A stretch of DNA of 8,576 nt from an uncultured Eubacteriales bacterium (lineage in GTDB: Bacteria > Bacillota > Clostridia > Oscillospirales > Oscillospiraceae): positions 1 to 8,576 of the forward strand of contig USIH01000095.1 of the NCBI GenBank assembly GCA_900554705.1. The letters run 5' to 3'. How positions within the stretch are numbered: position 1 is the first letter of the stretch; every line of letters starts with the position of its first letter. Below the pieces are notes generated by a model, which worked only from the letters and a program-made list of their open reading frames with translations, was not told the origin of the DNA and did not search any database. This document shows, piece by piece, positions 1 to 7,189 of this stretch. The translations under genes and the position numbers were made by a program.

Positions 1-740
1 TCGCCTGCGTTGCCGTTTCGTTGTTTAACGGCCTGATTACGACATATCTCCGCATTCCCGTGCTGCTTTCGTGCTATGCGATGGTGTTCGTCGTCAAGGG
101 GCTGAACGTCCTCATCATGCCAAAGCCGCAGGGAACGGTACCCTCGTACATCTACAAAACGTACGATTCGCTCCTATTTGGCTTCCTTCCGTTCTCCGCG
201 TTGATCCTTGCCGGCGTGCTGCTTTTCTGGGTCTATTTGAAGCGCACGCGCTTTGCAAGGGCGCTCTACGCGACCGGCGGAAATCTGCGCCACGCCTATT
301 CCTCCGGTGTCAACACTTCTGCCACGCGCATGAAGACCTATCTGATCGCCGGTGTGATCAACGGCATTGCCGGCTTGTGCATGACGGCGATGACCGCCTC
401 CGGCGACCCTAATGCGGGCGAGGTGTACGGCCTGAAGACGGTTGCCGCCTGTATCCTCGGCGGGATCGCGCTCAGCGGCGGCTGGGGGAGCCTCTCCTGC
501 GCGTTCTTCGGGGCGCTGATCCTGGTGTTGACGCAAAACGGCGTTTCACAGACCTTCAATCTGCTTTGCCGCAGGATCCCGGGCTTTTCCGTCACGACCT
601 ATTGGCAAAACTTTGCCTCCGACATGATCATTCTGCTCGCGCTCGTGCTGACGGTCTTTGCCAACCGCGCGATGATGAACTCGATCAGGCAGCAGATGAA
701 ATACCTTGCGCTAAGGGAGGAAAAGAAGGATGCAGACTAA
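1..740 (+). CDS. ABC transporter permease, RbsC-like (5' truncated by window edge)
   Basis: This is the C-terminal part of an inner-membrane permease of the ribose/xylose/inositol-type ABC importers (BPD_transp_2 family). The reading frame is open from base 3, so the TTG at 21 is not a real start; about 80-90 N-terminal residues should lie upstream, judging from the usual length of about 320 aa. Visible hallmarks are several hydrophobic membrane segments, the cytoplasmic-loop pattern RALYATGGN, and the family's glycine-rich segment GGIALSGGWGS followed by a hydrophobic helix. It overlaps the next permease gene by 11 bp, and that gene's Shine-Dalgarno (GGGAGG) lies inside this one. The pair probably forms a heteromeric permease. 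The ATPase and substrate-binding protein are not in the window and are presumably upstream. Substrate is unknown; the neighbours suggest a sugar, polyol or glycoside. The family call is firm, the substrate is not. Confidence 0.9.
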   Translation, partial: ACVAVSLFNGLITTYLRIPVLLSCYAMVFVVKGLNVLIMPKPQGTVPSYIYKTYDSLLFGFLPFSALILAGVLLFWVYLKRTRFARALYATGGNLRHAYSSGVNTSATRMKTYLIAGVINGIAGLCMTAMTASGDPNAGEVYGLKTVAACILGGIALSGGWGSLSCAFFGALILVLTQNGVSQTFNLLCRRIPGFSVTTYWQNFASDMIILLALVLTVFANRAMMNSIRQQMKYLALREEKKDAD

Positions 741-1707
741 AACTCCGCTTCGCCAACGGGCGCAGAGCTTCGTGCAAAAAAACGTGGTGCTGATGGCACT
801 GCTGATGGCCGCAGCGGTCTTTGCGGTCAATATCCTGCTCAATCCGAAGTCGCTCAATAAGAATGCCTTCGGCTCGATCCTTGCGCTGACCTCGCTCTTA
901 GCCATTTCCGGCGCGGGTCAGACCATGGTCGTCCTGACCGGCTCCGGCATCGACCTGTCAGCCGGCTCCATCATGTCGCTCACGTCGATCCTATCCGTGC
1001 AGATGATGAACGGAAAAGACCAGAACGTCCTTTTGTGCGTGCTGATGAGCATTCTTCTCGGTGCGTTTTTCGGACTGCTCAACGGTATCGGTGTGACGCG
1101 CATCAAGCTGCCGTCCATGATCATCACCTACGCGATGTCCAATGTGGTCACGCGTTTGCAATTTATCATTACGGAGGGAAAACCGACCGGATCGGCCGCA
1201 CCGTCGCTGAGTAGGGCGCTTTCTTACCGTGTGCTCGGCATTTTCCCCGCAGTGCTGTTTTACTGTGCCGCGCTGGCGCTGCTGCTCTTTCTGCTCCTGC
1301 GCCATACCAAGTACGGCCGCAGGCTCTATCTGGTGGGCGACAGCAGCTCCGTTGCACGCTACGCGGGCATCGCAAGCAGCCGCGTGGTCGTTCTGACCTA
1401 TGTGCTTGCGGGCATCCTTTACGGCCTCTCCGGCCTCATCGCCGCGGGGTATTTTACGTACGTTTCCACCTCCATGCTGGACGTGTATACCATGCAGGGG
1501 ATCGTGGCGGTCGTGATCGGCGGCACGGTGCTGACCGGCGGCAAAGGCTCCTATTTCGGGACGATCGCGGGAGCGCTGTTCATGGTGGTGCTCAATAACT
1601 GCCTTGCGGTGCTCAGCGTAAAGGACTGCATTCAGAATATTATCAAAGGACTTGTGATCATCGGCGTGCTGACCCTGTATAACAGAGACAAAGCGGTGCG
1701 TCAGTAA
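730..1707 (+). CDS. ABC transporter permease, RbsC-like
   Basis: A full-length 325-aa integral membrane permease of the carbohydrate uptake type 2 (RbsC/BPD_transp_2) family. The N-terminus is cytoplasmic and basic, followed by about 8-10 hydrophobic segments. The family signature GSGIDLSAGS is at residues 71-80, and the C-terminal glycine-rich motif GGTVLTGGKGS starts near residue 264, followed by a helix with LNN, as in RbsC. The ATG at 730 is preceded by a good purine-rich site and overlaps the end of the upstream permease by 11 bp, implying translational coupling. Two different permeases side by side resemble heteromeric systems such as LsrC/LsrD or YtfT/YjfF. It is followed after 20 bp by the isomerase gene, so transport and catabolism are co-transcribed. 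Substrate is inferred only from context. Confidence 0.93.
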   Translation: MQTKTPLRQRAQSFVQKNVVLMALLMAAAVFAVNILLNPKSLNKNAFGSILALTSLLAISGAGQTMVVLTGSGIDLSAGSIMSLTSILSVQMMNGKDQNVLLCVLMSILLGAFFGLLNGIGVTRIKLPSMIITYAMSNVVTRLQFIITEGKPTGSAAPSLSRALSYRVLGIFPAVLFYCAALALLLFLLLRHTKYGRRLYLVGDSSSVARYAGIASSRVVVLTYVLAGILYGLSGLIAAGYFTYVSTSMLDVYTMQGIVAVVIGGTVLTGGKGSYFGTIAGALFMVVLNNCLAVLSVKDCIQNIIKGLVIIGVLTLYNRDKAVRQ

Positions 1708-1713
1708 AAAATT

Positions 1714-1719
1714 AGGAGG
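1714..1719 (+). promoter_or_regulatory. Ribosome binding site AGGAGG for the isomerase gene
   Basis: A perfect AGGAGG ends 8 nt before the ATG at 1728. This favours that ATG (or the adjacent ATG at 1731) over the in-frame TTG at 1722, which would be only 2 nt from the site. Confidence 0.85.
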
Positions 1720-1727
1720 ATTTGCAC

Positions 1728-2645
1728 ATGATGAAGCTGGGACTTGTCAGCTCGATTCTGGCCGACTATACATTCGAGCAGCTCATTGATTGCGCTGCGC
1801 AGCAGAGCATGACCTGCGTCGAGGTCGCCTGTTGGCCGATCGGAAAGGCGATCCGTCGTTATGCCGGCGTGACGCATATCGACGTCGGCACGCTCACGGA
1901 GGAAAAGGCCGCCTACTACCGCGCCTATGCGGCGCAGCGCGGTGTTGAGATCTCCGCACTTGCCTACTACCCGAACCCGATGGATGCCGACCTTGAAAAG
2001 CGGGACTTTTATATCCGGCATCTCTACCGCGTGATCGACGCGGCCGCGCTGATGCAGGTCAATCGCGTTACGACCTTTATCGGGCGCGACACGACGAAGT
2101 GTCCGGAGGAAAACATCGCGCTGATGCTGGAGCTGTGGCCGCCGATCGTGCAGTATGCCTACGAGCGGGGCGTTGAGATCGCGATCGAGAACTGCCCCAT
2201 GTACTACACAAGAGACGAGTGGCCCAACGGAACCAATCTGGCGCACTGCCCCTATGTCTGGGACATTATGTTTGAAAAGATCCCGCTGCCGAATTTCGGC
2301 CTGAACTATGATCCCTCCCATATGCTTCTACAGGGGACGGACTACATCCGCCCGCTGTATGAATACAAGGAGCGCATTTTACACGTGCATTTGAAGGATG
2401 TCAAGATGAACGCGGAGGGGGTCTATCGCTACGGCATGTTTAACTATCCCGCGCGCTTCCATATCCCGAAGATCCTCGGACAGGGCGACATCGACTGGGG
2501 CAAATTCGTCTCCGCTCTGCATGACATCCGCTATGACGGCTATGTTTGCATCGAGATCGAGGACAAGGCCTTTGAGTCCTGCACGGAGGATATTCTGAAA
2601 TCCATCGAGATCAGTCGGAAGTATATCGCGAGCTATATGGGGTGA
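1728..2645 (+). CDS. Sugar phosphate isomerase/epimerase family TIM-barrel protein (COG1082)
   Basis: A 305-aa cytosolic protein of the xylose-isomerase-like TIM barrel superfamily (AP_endonuc_2), which includes IolE/IolI, hydroxypyruvate isomerase, epimerases and some 3-keto-glycoside eliminases. Putative divalent-metal ligands are in the expected order: E154 in AIENCP, D195 and H198 in NYDPSH, H221 in HVHLKD and E276 in CIEIED. The N-terminal strand GLVSSILADYTFEQL and the segment TFIGRD after strand four are typical of the COG1082 branch that travels with Gfo/Idh dehydrogenases. Start is ATG 1728, chosen from the AGGAGG spacing. It lies 20 bp after the permease and 6 bp before the molybdoenzyme gene. 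The exact reaction (epimerisation, isomerisation, dehydration or beta-elimination) cannot be told from sequence. The family call is strong. Confidence 0.9.
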   Translation: MMKLGLVSSILADYTFEQLIDCAAQQSMTCVEVACWPIGKAIRRYAGVTHIDVGTLTEEKAAYYRAYAAQRGVEISALAYYPNPMDADLEKRDFYIRHLYRVIDAAALMQVNRVTTFIGRDTTKCPEENIALMLELWPPIVQYAYERGVEIAIENCPMYYTRDEWPNGTNLAHCPYVWDIMFEKIPLPNFGLNYDPSHMLLQGTDYIRPLYEYKERILHVHLKDVKMNAEGVYRYGMFNYPARFHIPKILGQGDIDWGKFVSALHDIRYDGYVCIEIEDKAFESCTEDILKSIEISRKYIASYMG

Positions 2646-2651
2646 ACGGCA

Positions 2652-4772
2652 ATGGCAAACAAGATCCTCTCAGAGAGCATCCAAATATGTAAAACCACGT
2701 GCGACATCTGCTCACCACAGCATCACTGCGGTGTCAATGCCTACGTGAAAGACGGCAGGCTCATCAAGGTGGAGGGCTGTCCGGAGCATCCCTACAGTAA
2801 GGGAAGGCTCTGCACCAAGGGCGCGGCGTATAAGGATTATATCTATCGGGACGACCGCGTTTTGCACCCGCTGCGGCGCGTCGGTCCGCGCGGCAGCGGT
2901 CAGTTCGAAGAGATCTCGTGGCAGGAGGCCATAGACACGGTCGCGCAGCGGCTCAACCGCATCAAGCGGGAGCACGGAGCGCACAGCGTCCTGTTCATGA
3001 ACGGCTACGGGAAATGGCAGAAGACGTATCTCACGCGTCTTGCGTTTTCCTTCGGTTCGCCGAACCTTGTCGGCGACGGCTGCACCTGCCAGACGGCGAC
3101 CCATCTTGCGTGGGACGCGAATGTCGGAACGCTCTCATGGCCTGATATCGACCATGCCGACGTCCTTTTGGGCTGGGGGCTAGATCCCTATTATTCCAAC
3201 TCGCCCAACGTGCCATATTTTTTGCAGCGCAAGCGGGAAGGCATGAAGATCGTCATTATCGACGTGCGCACCACGCCCGCGACGGAAAACCTGGCGGATC
3301 TGTTCTTGCAGATCCACCCGGGCACCGACGGCGCGCTTGCGCTCGGCATGGCGAACCTGATCCTTCAGAACGGATGGGAGGATCGCGCGTTTTTGCAGGA
3401 GCACACGGTCGGTTTCGCGCAGTGGGCGGAATATGTAAAGCAGTTTGACCTAAAGCGTGTCAGTCAGATCACCGGCGCGCCGGAGGAACTGATCTTCGAG
3501 GCGACCAAACTCTATGCCACGGCAAAGCGTGCCGCGATCTCCGAAACGGCAGGGACCATCACGCAGAAATACAACGGCTTTCAGAGCTATCGCGCCATTA
3601 CCTGTCTCAACGCGCTGACCGGAAATTACGACCGCGAGGGCGGCTGCCTGCCTATTTTTTACACATACAACCATCGCTACGCCGGCTATGAAACGCACGA
3701 GGCGGAGTTTATGTGGTCGCGCTACCCCAAGGGCGCGCCGAAGATCGGAAACGAGCGCTTCCCGCTGTGGAACACCTATAACGAAGCGCAGGCCAATGAG
3801 CTGCCTGCTTACCTGCGCGGCGAGCGAGAGTTCCGGATCCATGGCATTTTCGGCATGGGCATGAATTATCGAATGTTCCCGCAGCCGGAGCAGCTGCGGC
3901 AGGCGATCGTCCGCGATACGGACTTCTTCGCACTCAGTGAGCTGTTTTTGACCGATACGGCGAAGCTGGCCGACATTGTGCTGCCCGCCTGCACGAGCTT
4001 TGAACGCGAGGAATTTCGCTGCTACCCCAACGGCTACGGCTACTATTCCAGACCCGCCGTCGCGCGCGTGGGGGAGAGCAAGTCCGATCTGGAGATTTTA
4101 CAGCTCCTTGCGCCAAAACTGGATATGGACGACGAGCTGCTGCAAAAGCATCCCTATCAGGACTGGGTCGACGCGATCCTGCAAGGTACCGGCTGGACGA
4201 CAGCGACGCTGCAGGCGCACGATCTGCCGGTGAAGATGAAAAACTATAAAAAATACATTCCCGGAGATTACACGGCGAAGGGCTACGACACGCCGAGCGG
4301 CAAGTTTGAGATCGCCTCCGGTCTTGTCGAGCGCTACTGCCCCGATCTGCCTGCGATCCCCACGTGGGAAACGCCGGATCCGTATGCCGATGCGCGCTAT
4401 CCGCTGCACCTGATCAGCGGGGTGCGCTTCCCGACCGCGCTCAATTCGCGCCTGAATCATGTGAAAATGCTGCGCGACTTCGTTCCGGAACCGCTTTTGG
4501 AGCTGCATCCGGATACGGCGCGCGCATACGGGATCGAAAACGGGGATCGCGTGCGCGTAGAAAACGAACTTGGCAGCGTCACCCTGCGGGCAAAGTGCAC
4601 CGCGAAGGTGCGCCCCGACGACGTTTACGCCTTCCACAGTTATTCCGAGGCGGATATCAACGATCTTTACAGCAATCAGAATTTGGATCCCTATACGGGG
4701 TTCCCGTCTTTCCGGCTGACGCACTGCCGGATCGTTCGTGTGCGGGAGGAGGGCGAGCATGGTACGGTTTGA
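2652..4772 (+). CDS. Molybdopterin-dependent oxidoreductase, catalytic subunit (DMSO reductase superfamily)
   Basis: A 706-aa Mo/W-bis-MGD enzyme. The N-terminal [4Fe-4S] domain has C17-x2-C20-x5-C26-x27-C54, followed by KGAA; an extra cysteine is at C13. Next comes the molybdopterin core: ISWQEAID near residue 90, GSPNLVGDG and then TCQTATHLAW, where C146 aligns by eye with the Mo-ligand cysteine of the thiosulfate/polysulfide reductase type (TCPA). ADIVLPA is at 440-446. The C-terminal dinucleotide-binding domain runs from about Y583 to the end, with NGDRVRVEN. There is no twin-arginine signal (it starts MANKILSES), so it should act in the cytoplasm. The start ATG is 6 nt after the isomerase stop with a modest GGGGTGA site. 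It overlaps the ferredoxin gene by 14 bp, matching an alpha/beta pair as in DMSO reductase or pyrogallol transhydroxylase. The reaction is unknown; dehydroxylation, hydroxyl transfer or dehydrogenation of an imported compound are all possible. Confidence 0.93.
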   Translation: MANKILSESIQICKTTCDICSPQHHCGVNAYVKDGRLIKVEGCPEHPYSKGRLCTKGAAYKDYIYRDDRVLHPLRRVGPRGSGQFEEISWQEAIDTVAQRLNRIKREHGAHSVLFMNGYGKWQKTYLTRLAFSFGSPNLVGDGCTCQTATHLAWDANVGTLSWPDIDHADVLLGWGLDPYYSNSPNVPYFLQRKREGMKIVIIDVRTTPATENLADLFLQIHPGTDGALALGMANLILQNGWEDRAFLQEHTVGFAQWAEYVKQFDLKRVSQITGAPEELIFEATKLYATAKRAAISETAGTITQKYNGFQSYRAITCLNALTGNYDREGGCLPIFYTYNHRYAGYETHEAEFMWSRYPKGAPKIGNERFPLWNTYNEAQANELPAYLRGEREFRIHGIFGMGMNYRMFPQPEQLRQAIVRDTDFFALSELFLTDTAKLADIVLPACTSFEREEFRCYPNGYGYYSRPAVARVGESKSDLEILQLLAPKLDMDDELLQKHPYQDWVDAILQGTGWTTATLQAHDLPVKMKNYKKYIPGDYTAKGYDTPSGKFEIASGLVERYCPDLPAIPTWETPDPYADARYPLHLISGVRFPTALNSRLNHVKMLRDFVPEPLLELHPDTARAYGIENGDRVRVENELGSVTLRAKCTAKVRPDDVYAFHSYSEADINDLYSNQNLDPYTGFPSFRLTHCRIVRVREEGEHGTV
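4745..4752 (+). promoter_or_regulatory. Ribosome binding site of the ferredoxin subunit, inside the molybdoenzyme gene
   Basis: GGAGGAGG ends 6 nt before the ATG at 4759, within the last codons of the molybdoenzyme gene. It decides for ATG 4759 rather than the in-frame GTG at 4738, and it indicates coupled synthesis of the two subunits. Confidence 0.8.
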
Positions 4773-5193
4773 CCCGAAGGCGTGCAGCGCGTGTCAGGCC
4801 TGCGCGGTCGCGTGCATCGACGAGAACGACCTGCCGCGCGGTCGGGGCAAGGTCTGCGCTTGGCGCAGCGTTACGGAAACGGAGAAGAAAACAGGGGAGC
4901 GCTGGACGTTCTCAAGGGAAATGCACGGCTGTATGCACTGCGCAAAGGCGCGCTGCATGGAGGTCTGCCCCGTCGGCTGCTTTACAAGGGAGCGTGGGCT
5001 GGTCCTTGCAAACAAGGAGGCCTGCATCGGCTGCGGAAAATGCGCGCAGGCGTGCCCCTTTGACGCGATCCGTTTTGATGCCGACGGAAGGATCGAAAAA
5101 TGCGACGGCTGCATCGACCGCGTGCGGCATGGGCTGCGGCCTGCCTGCGAGCAAATATGTCCGCCGCAGGCGCTGCGATTTATACTGGAATAG
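4759..5193 (+). CDS. 4Fe-4S ferredoxin-type electron-transfer subunit (DmsB-like)
   Basis: A 144-aa iron-sulfur protein of the DmsB/PhsB/HybA type, partner of the preceding molybdoenzyme. Four complete cysteine sets for [4Fe-4S] clusters can be read: C9-x2-C12-x2-C15-x3-C19, C58-x2-C61-x4-C66-x3-C70, C89-x2-C92-x2-C95-x3-C99 and C115-x2-C118-x11-C130-x3-C134. Motif order and spacing fit the family, where the four clusters form a wire to the Fe-S cluster of the catalytic subunit. It is on the short side for the family (DmsB is about 200 aa) and has no C-terminal membrane tail or signal peptide, so it is probably cytosolic. It starts at ATG 4759, overlapping the catalytic subunit gene by 14 bp. 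Its stop TAG (5191-5193) overlaps the AGGAGG of the next gene. The ultimate electron donor or acceptor is not encoded in the window. Confidence 0.94.
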   Translation: MVRFDPKACSACQACAVACIDENDLPRGRGKVCAWRSVTETEKKTGERWTFSREMHGCMHCAKARCMEVCPVGCFTRERGLVLANKEACIGCGKCAQACPFDAIRFDADGRIEKCDGCIDRVRHGLRPACEQICPPQALRFILE

Positions 5194-5203
5194 GAGGCTG
5201 GAC

Positions 5204-6319
5204 ATGAAACAATTCAGAACCGGTGTGATCGGCGTGGGCTTTATCGGCGCCGCGCATATTGAGGCGCTGCGCCGCCTTGGCAACGTGCAGGTCGTCGCGC
5301 TATGCAACGACGTCGACTGCGCGTCCCTTGCGCAGAGACTGTGCGTCCCGAAGGCCTACGACGACTATCGCAGGATGATCGACGAGTGCGACCTCGATTT
5401 TGTGCACGTTTGCACGCCGAACCAGACGCACTTTGCGATCGCCTCCTACGCGCTGACGCACGGTGTCAACGTCGTGTGCGAAAAACCGCTGACCGTTACC
5501 GTCGGTGAGGCGGAGGAGCTTTGCCGCCTTGCGCGGGAGAACGGCCGCATTCACGCCGTCAACTTCCATTCGCGCTGCTATCCGATGGTTCGGCAGATGA
5601 AGGAAATGGTCGCGGCGGGCGAGCTTGGCCGTCTGCTGTCGGTGCACGGCGAATACCTGCAAGATTGGCTGCTCTACCAGACGGATTACAGCTGGCGTCT
5701 GGAGACGGCGGACGGCGGTGCGTCGCGCGCCGTGGCAGACATCGGCTCGCACTGGCTTGACACGGCGGAGTATGTGACCGGCAGACGCATCACGCGCGTC
5801 CTTGCCGACTTTGCGACGTTCTACCCCGAGCGCTTCCGCCCGACGGGGAAGGCGGAGACGTTTTCCGGCGCGGCGTCGAAGGGAGAACCTTTCCGCGTGC
5901 ACACGGAGGATTACGCGCAGATCCTCATGGAGCTGGAAGGCGGCGTGAAGGGAAGCCTTGTCGTCTCGCAGATGTTCGCCGGAAGAAAAAATCAGATGAC
6001 GCTCTCCGTTGCGGGAACGCAGCAGGCGCTGCATCTGGACACGGAGCGGCTCAACGAGCTTTGGATCGGACGGCGTGACGGATTTAACCGCATTGCAGCC
6101 AAGGATCCGTCCCTGCTCTCCTCCGGTGCGCGCGAAGTGGACTCTTATCCCGGAGGCCATGTGGAGGGTTTTCCGGACGCATTTAAGCATAATTTCCGCC
6201 AGATCTACGCGGCCGCACAGAACGGACAATACGCGACCTTCGCGGACGGTTTGCGCGAGATGGTGCTGTGCAGCGCGATCCTTACCTCCGCCTGCACGCA
6301 GCAGTGGGTCGAATTATAA
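5204..6319 (+). CDS. Gfo/Idh/MocA family NAD(P)-dependent oxidoreductase
   Basis: A 371-aa cytosolic dehydrogenase. The N-terminal Rossmann fold has G10-V-G12-F-I-G15, then TPNQTH near 71-76 and the catalytic C-E-K-P at 92-95, with K94 the expected catalytic lysine. The C-terminal alpha/beta domain carries DIGSHWLD at 179-186, giving the conserved Asp/His of the family. Members oxidise a sugar, inositol or glycoside hydroxyl to a ketone with NAD(P). The start is ATG 5204, 6 nt after AGGAGG (5192-5197); the frame stays open far upstream (to 4364), but that stretch is a shadow of the molybdoenzyme and ferredoxin genes. It is the last gene of the operon, 27 nt before a strong stem-loop. With the isomerase it resembles inositol or keto-glycoside pathways, but the substrate is not determined. 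Confidence 0.93.
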   Translation: MKQFRTGVIGVGFIGAAHIEALRRLGNVQVVALCNDVDCASLAQRLCVPKAYDDYRRMIDECDLDFVHVCTPNQTHFAIASYALTHGVNVVCEKPLTVTVGEAEELCRLARENGRIHAVNFHSRCYPMVRQMKEMVAAGELGRLLSVHGEYLQDWLLYQTDYSWRLETADGGASRAVADIGSHWLDTAEYVTGRRITRVLADFATFYPERFRPTGKAETFSGAASKGEPFRVHTEDYAQILMELEGGVKGSLVVSQMFAGRKNQMTLSVAGTQQALHLDTERLNELWIGRRDGFNRIAAKDPSLLSSGAREVDSYPGGHVEGFPDAFKHNFRQIYAAAQNGQYATFADGLREMVLCSAILTSACTQQWVEL

Positions 6320-6346
6320 ACCGGCAACAGCAGCCGCATAAAACCG

Positions 6347-6384
6347 ACCGCACCCCATTCGTTGTCCGACGAATGGGGTGCGGT
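6347..6384. terminator. Bidirectional intrinsic terminator between convergent operons
   Basis: A perfect 15-bp stem (ACCGCACCCCATTCG at 6347-6361 paired with 6370-6384) encloses an 8-nt loop. On the plus strand it is followed by TCATTTCT and on the minus strand by CGGTTTTATG, so it can stop transcription from both sides. It lies 27 nt after the Gfo/Idh stop and 6 nt from the restored TfoX stop at 6391. Confidence 0.88.
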
Positions 6385-6416
6385 TCATTTCTACAGTGGT
6401 TGCTTTTTTGCCTTTT

Positions 6417-6716
6417 TCACGGGAACGGGGATGAGCTGCGCCAGCAGCGGGATCGCCGGTCGAGCAGAGGGCGATCCTCCGGATCCAGAATATAGTGCTC
6501 CTTTGCGCCGCCGTAGGGAAAGCCGCGCGGCGCGTCCTGCATCAGCGCTTCGAGCTGCGGCAGCTGCTTGACAAAGACAAGGTTGTCACAGACCGTCAGG
6601 ATCGGCCGGTCGTTGAGGTAGACCAGATACTCGCCGAACATTTTTTTGCTGCGCACGTCGCCGTACGGCGCGACCTGCTCACAGACGTAGTCGATCATTT
6701 CTGCCGAAGTTGCCAT
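6417..6716 (-). CDS. TfoX N-terminal domain protein, apparently frameshifted near its C-terminus
   Basis: A small cytosolic protein (99 aa as read) with the TfoX_N fold found in many clostridial stand-alone proteins of unknown role; it should not be equated with the competence regulator Sxy/TfoX. Visible family features are KKMFGEY at 24-30, the hydrophobic strand PILTVCDNLVFVK, and FPYGGAKEHYILDPEDR. The ATG at 6716 is preceded by GGAGG at 6 nt. After D86 the sequence turns into an unlikely Arg/Ser-rich tail (RRSRCWRSSSPFP). In the alternate frame a family-like lysine-rich tail starting AIPLLAQLIP runs for 21 residues to TAG at 6391-6393. A single missing base near 6458 (GACCGG where GACCCGG would restore the frame) explains this. 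The intact protein would be about 108 aa and end just before the terminator. It is the last gene of a minus-strand unit, 14 bp after GtrA. Confidence 0.85.
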   Translation of the reverse strand: MATSAEMIDYVCEQVAPYGDVRSKKMFGEYLVYLNDRPILTVCDNLVFVKQLPQLEALMQDAPRGFPYGGAKEHYILDPEDRPLLDRRSRCWRSSSPFP

Positions 6717-6730
6717 AGAAGACCTCCGCT

Positions 6731-7189
6731 TTATTTCTTTTCGCGGAACGCGAAGAAGCGCTGCCCGAGGTAGTTAAAGACAACGAAGAAGCACATGGCA
6801 AGCAGTGCGGTCAGGTTTGTCACCGGATCGGCAAAGAGCCGCGCAAGGAAGCGGTTCAGTCCGTCAGGCAGGATGCCGAGGAACCAGCGGAAAAAGGCGG
6901 GGCCGATGAGCCTTGCAAGCCCGTGGGAGGCAAGGTAGCACACGGCGATGTTCAGCGCAAAGCGCAGCACAGAGCCAAGCGTCCCGCCCTCGTAGCGGAA
7001 CGTGAAGTAGCGATTGAGAAAATAGCTCATGACGCTTGCCAGCACATAGCTTCCGATCGTGGAGAGCCAAAACCCCCAGTGGAACACATTGAGAAACAGG
7101 TACGTCAGGCCGTAGCCGACCACCGTGTTCAGAATGCCGACCAGAAGGAATTTCCACATTTTTTCGTCAAATACCGACTGCTTTTTCAT
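6731..7189 (-). CDS. GtrA-like family membrane protein
   Basis: A 152-aa integral membrane protein of the GtrA family, proposed in characterised members to help translocate lipid-linked sugars for cell-surface glycan modification. Four hydrophobic segments are visible at roughly residues 12-34, 38-58, 73-95 and 122-145. The signatures FLLVGILNTVVGYG near the start, SYFLNRYFTF at 55-64 and FNYLGQRFFAF near the C-terminus are typical of the family. The start codon overlaps the stop of the upstream lipoprotein gene by 4 nt (ATGA), so translation is probably coupled. No glycosyltransferase partner is present in the window, so the substrate is unknown. Confidence 0.92.
   Translation of the reverse strand: MKKQSVFDEKMWKFLLVGILNTVVGYGLTYLFLNVFHWGFWLSTIGSYVLASVMSYFLNRYFTFRYEGGTLGSVLRFALNIAVCYLASHGLARLIGPAFFRWFLGILPDGLNRFLARLFADPVTNLTALLAMCFFVVFNYLGQRFFAFREKK

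Noticed and set aside
21..23. TTG as the start of the first permease
   Set aside because: The frame is open to the window edge, with hydrophobic residues continuing upstream and the protein too short for the family, so the gene is truncated by the window.
4738..4758. GTG 4738 as start of the ferredoxin subunit
   Set aside because: The GGAGGAGG site lies downstream of it and correctly spaced for ATG 4759, where the family-like N-terminus begins.
4098..4760. A 220-aa minus-strand open frame within the molybdoenzyme gene
   Set aside because: It lies wholly inside a recognised gene and shows no motifs or ribosome binding site.
4364..5203. In-frame open extension upstream of the Gfo/Idh gene, giving an apparent 651-aa protein
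   Set aside because: It overlaps the molybdoenzyme and ferredoxin genes in another frame, its translation is Arg/Ala-rich low-complexity sequence, and ATG 5204 has a perfect AGGAGG and starts directly with the Rossmann fold.
5300..6229. A 309-aa minus-strand open frame within the Gfo/Idh gene
   Set aside because: It is a codon-bias shadow of a clearly recognisable dehydrogenase; its translation is Arg/Val/His-rich with no motif.
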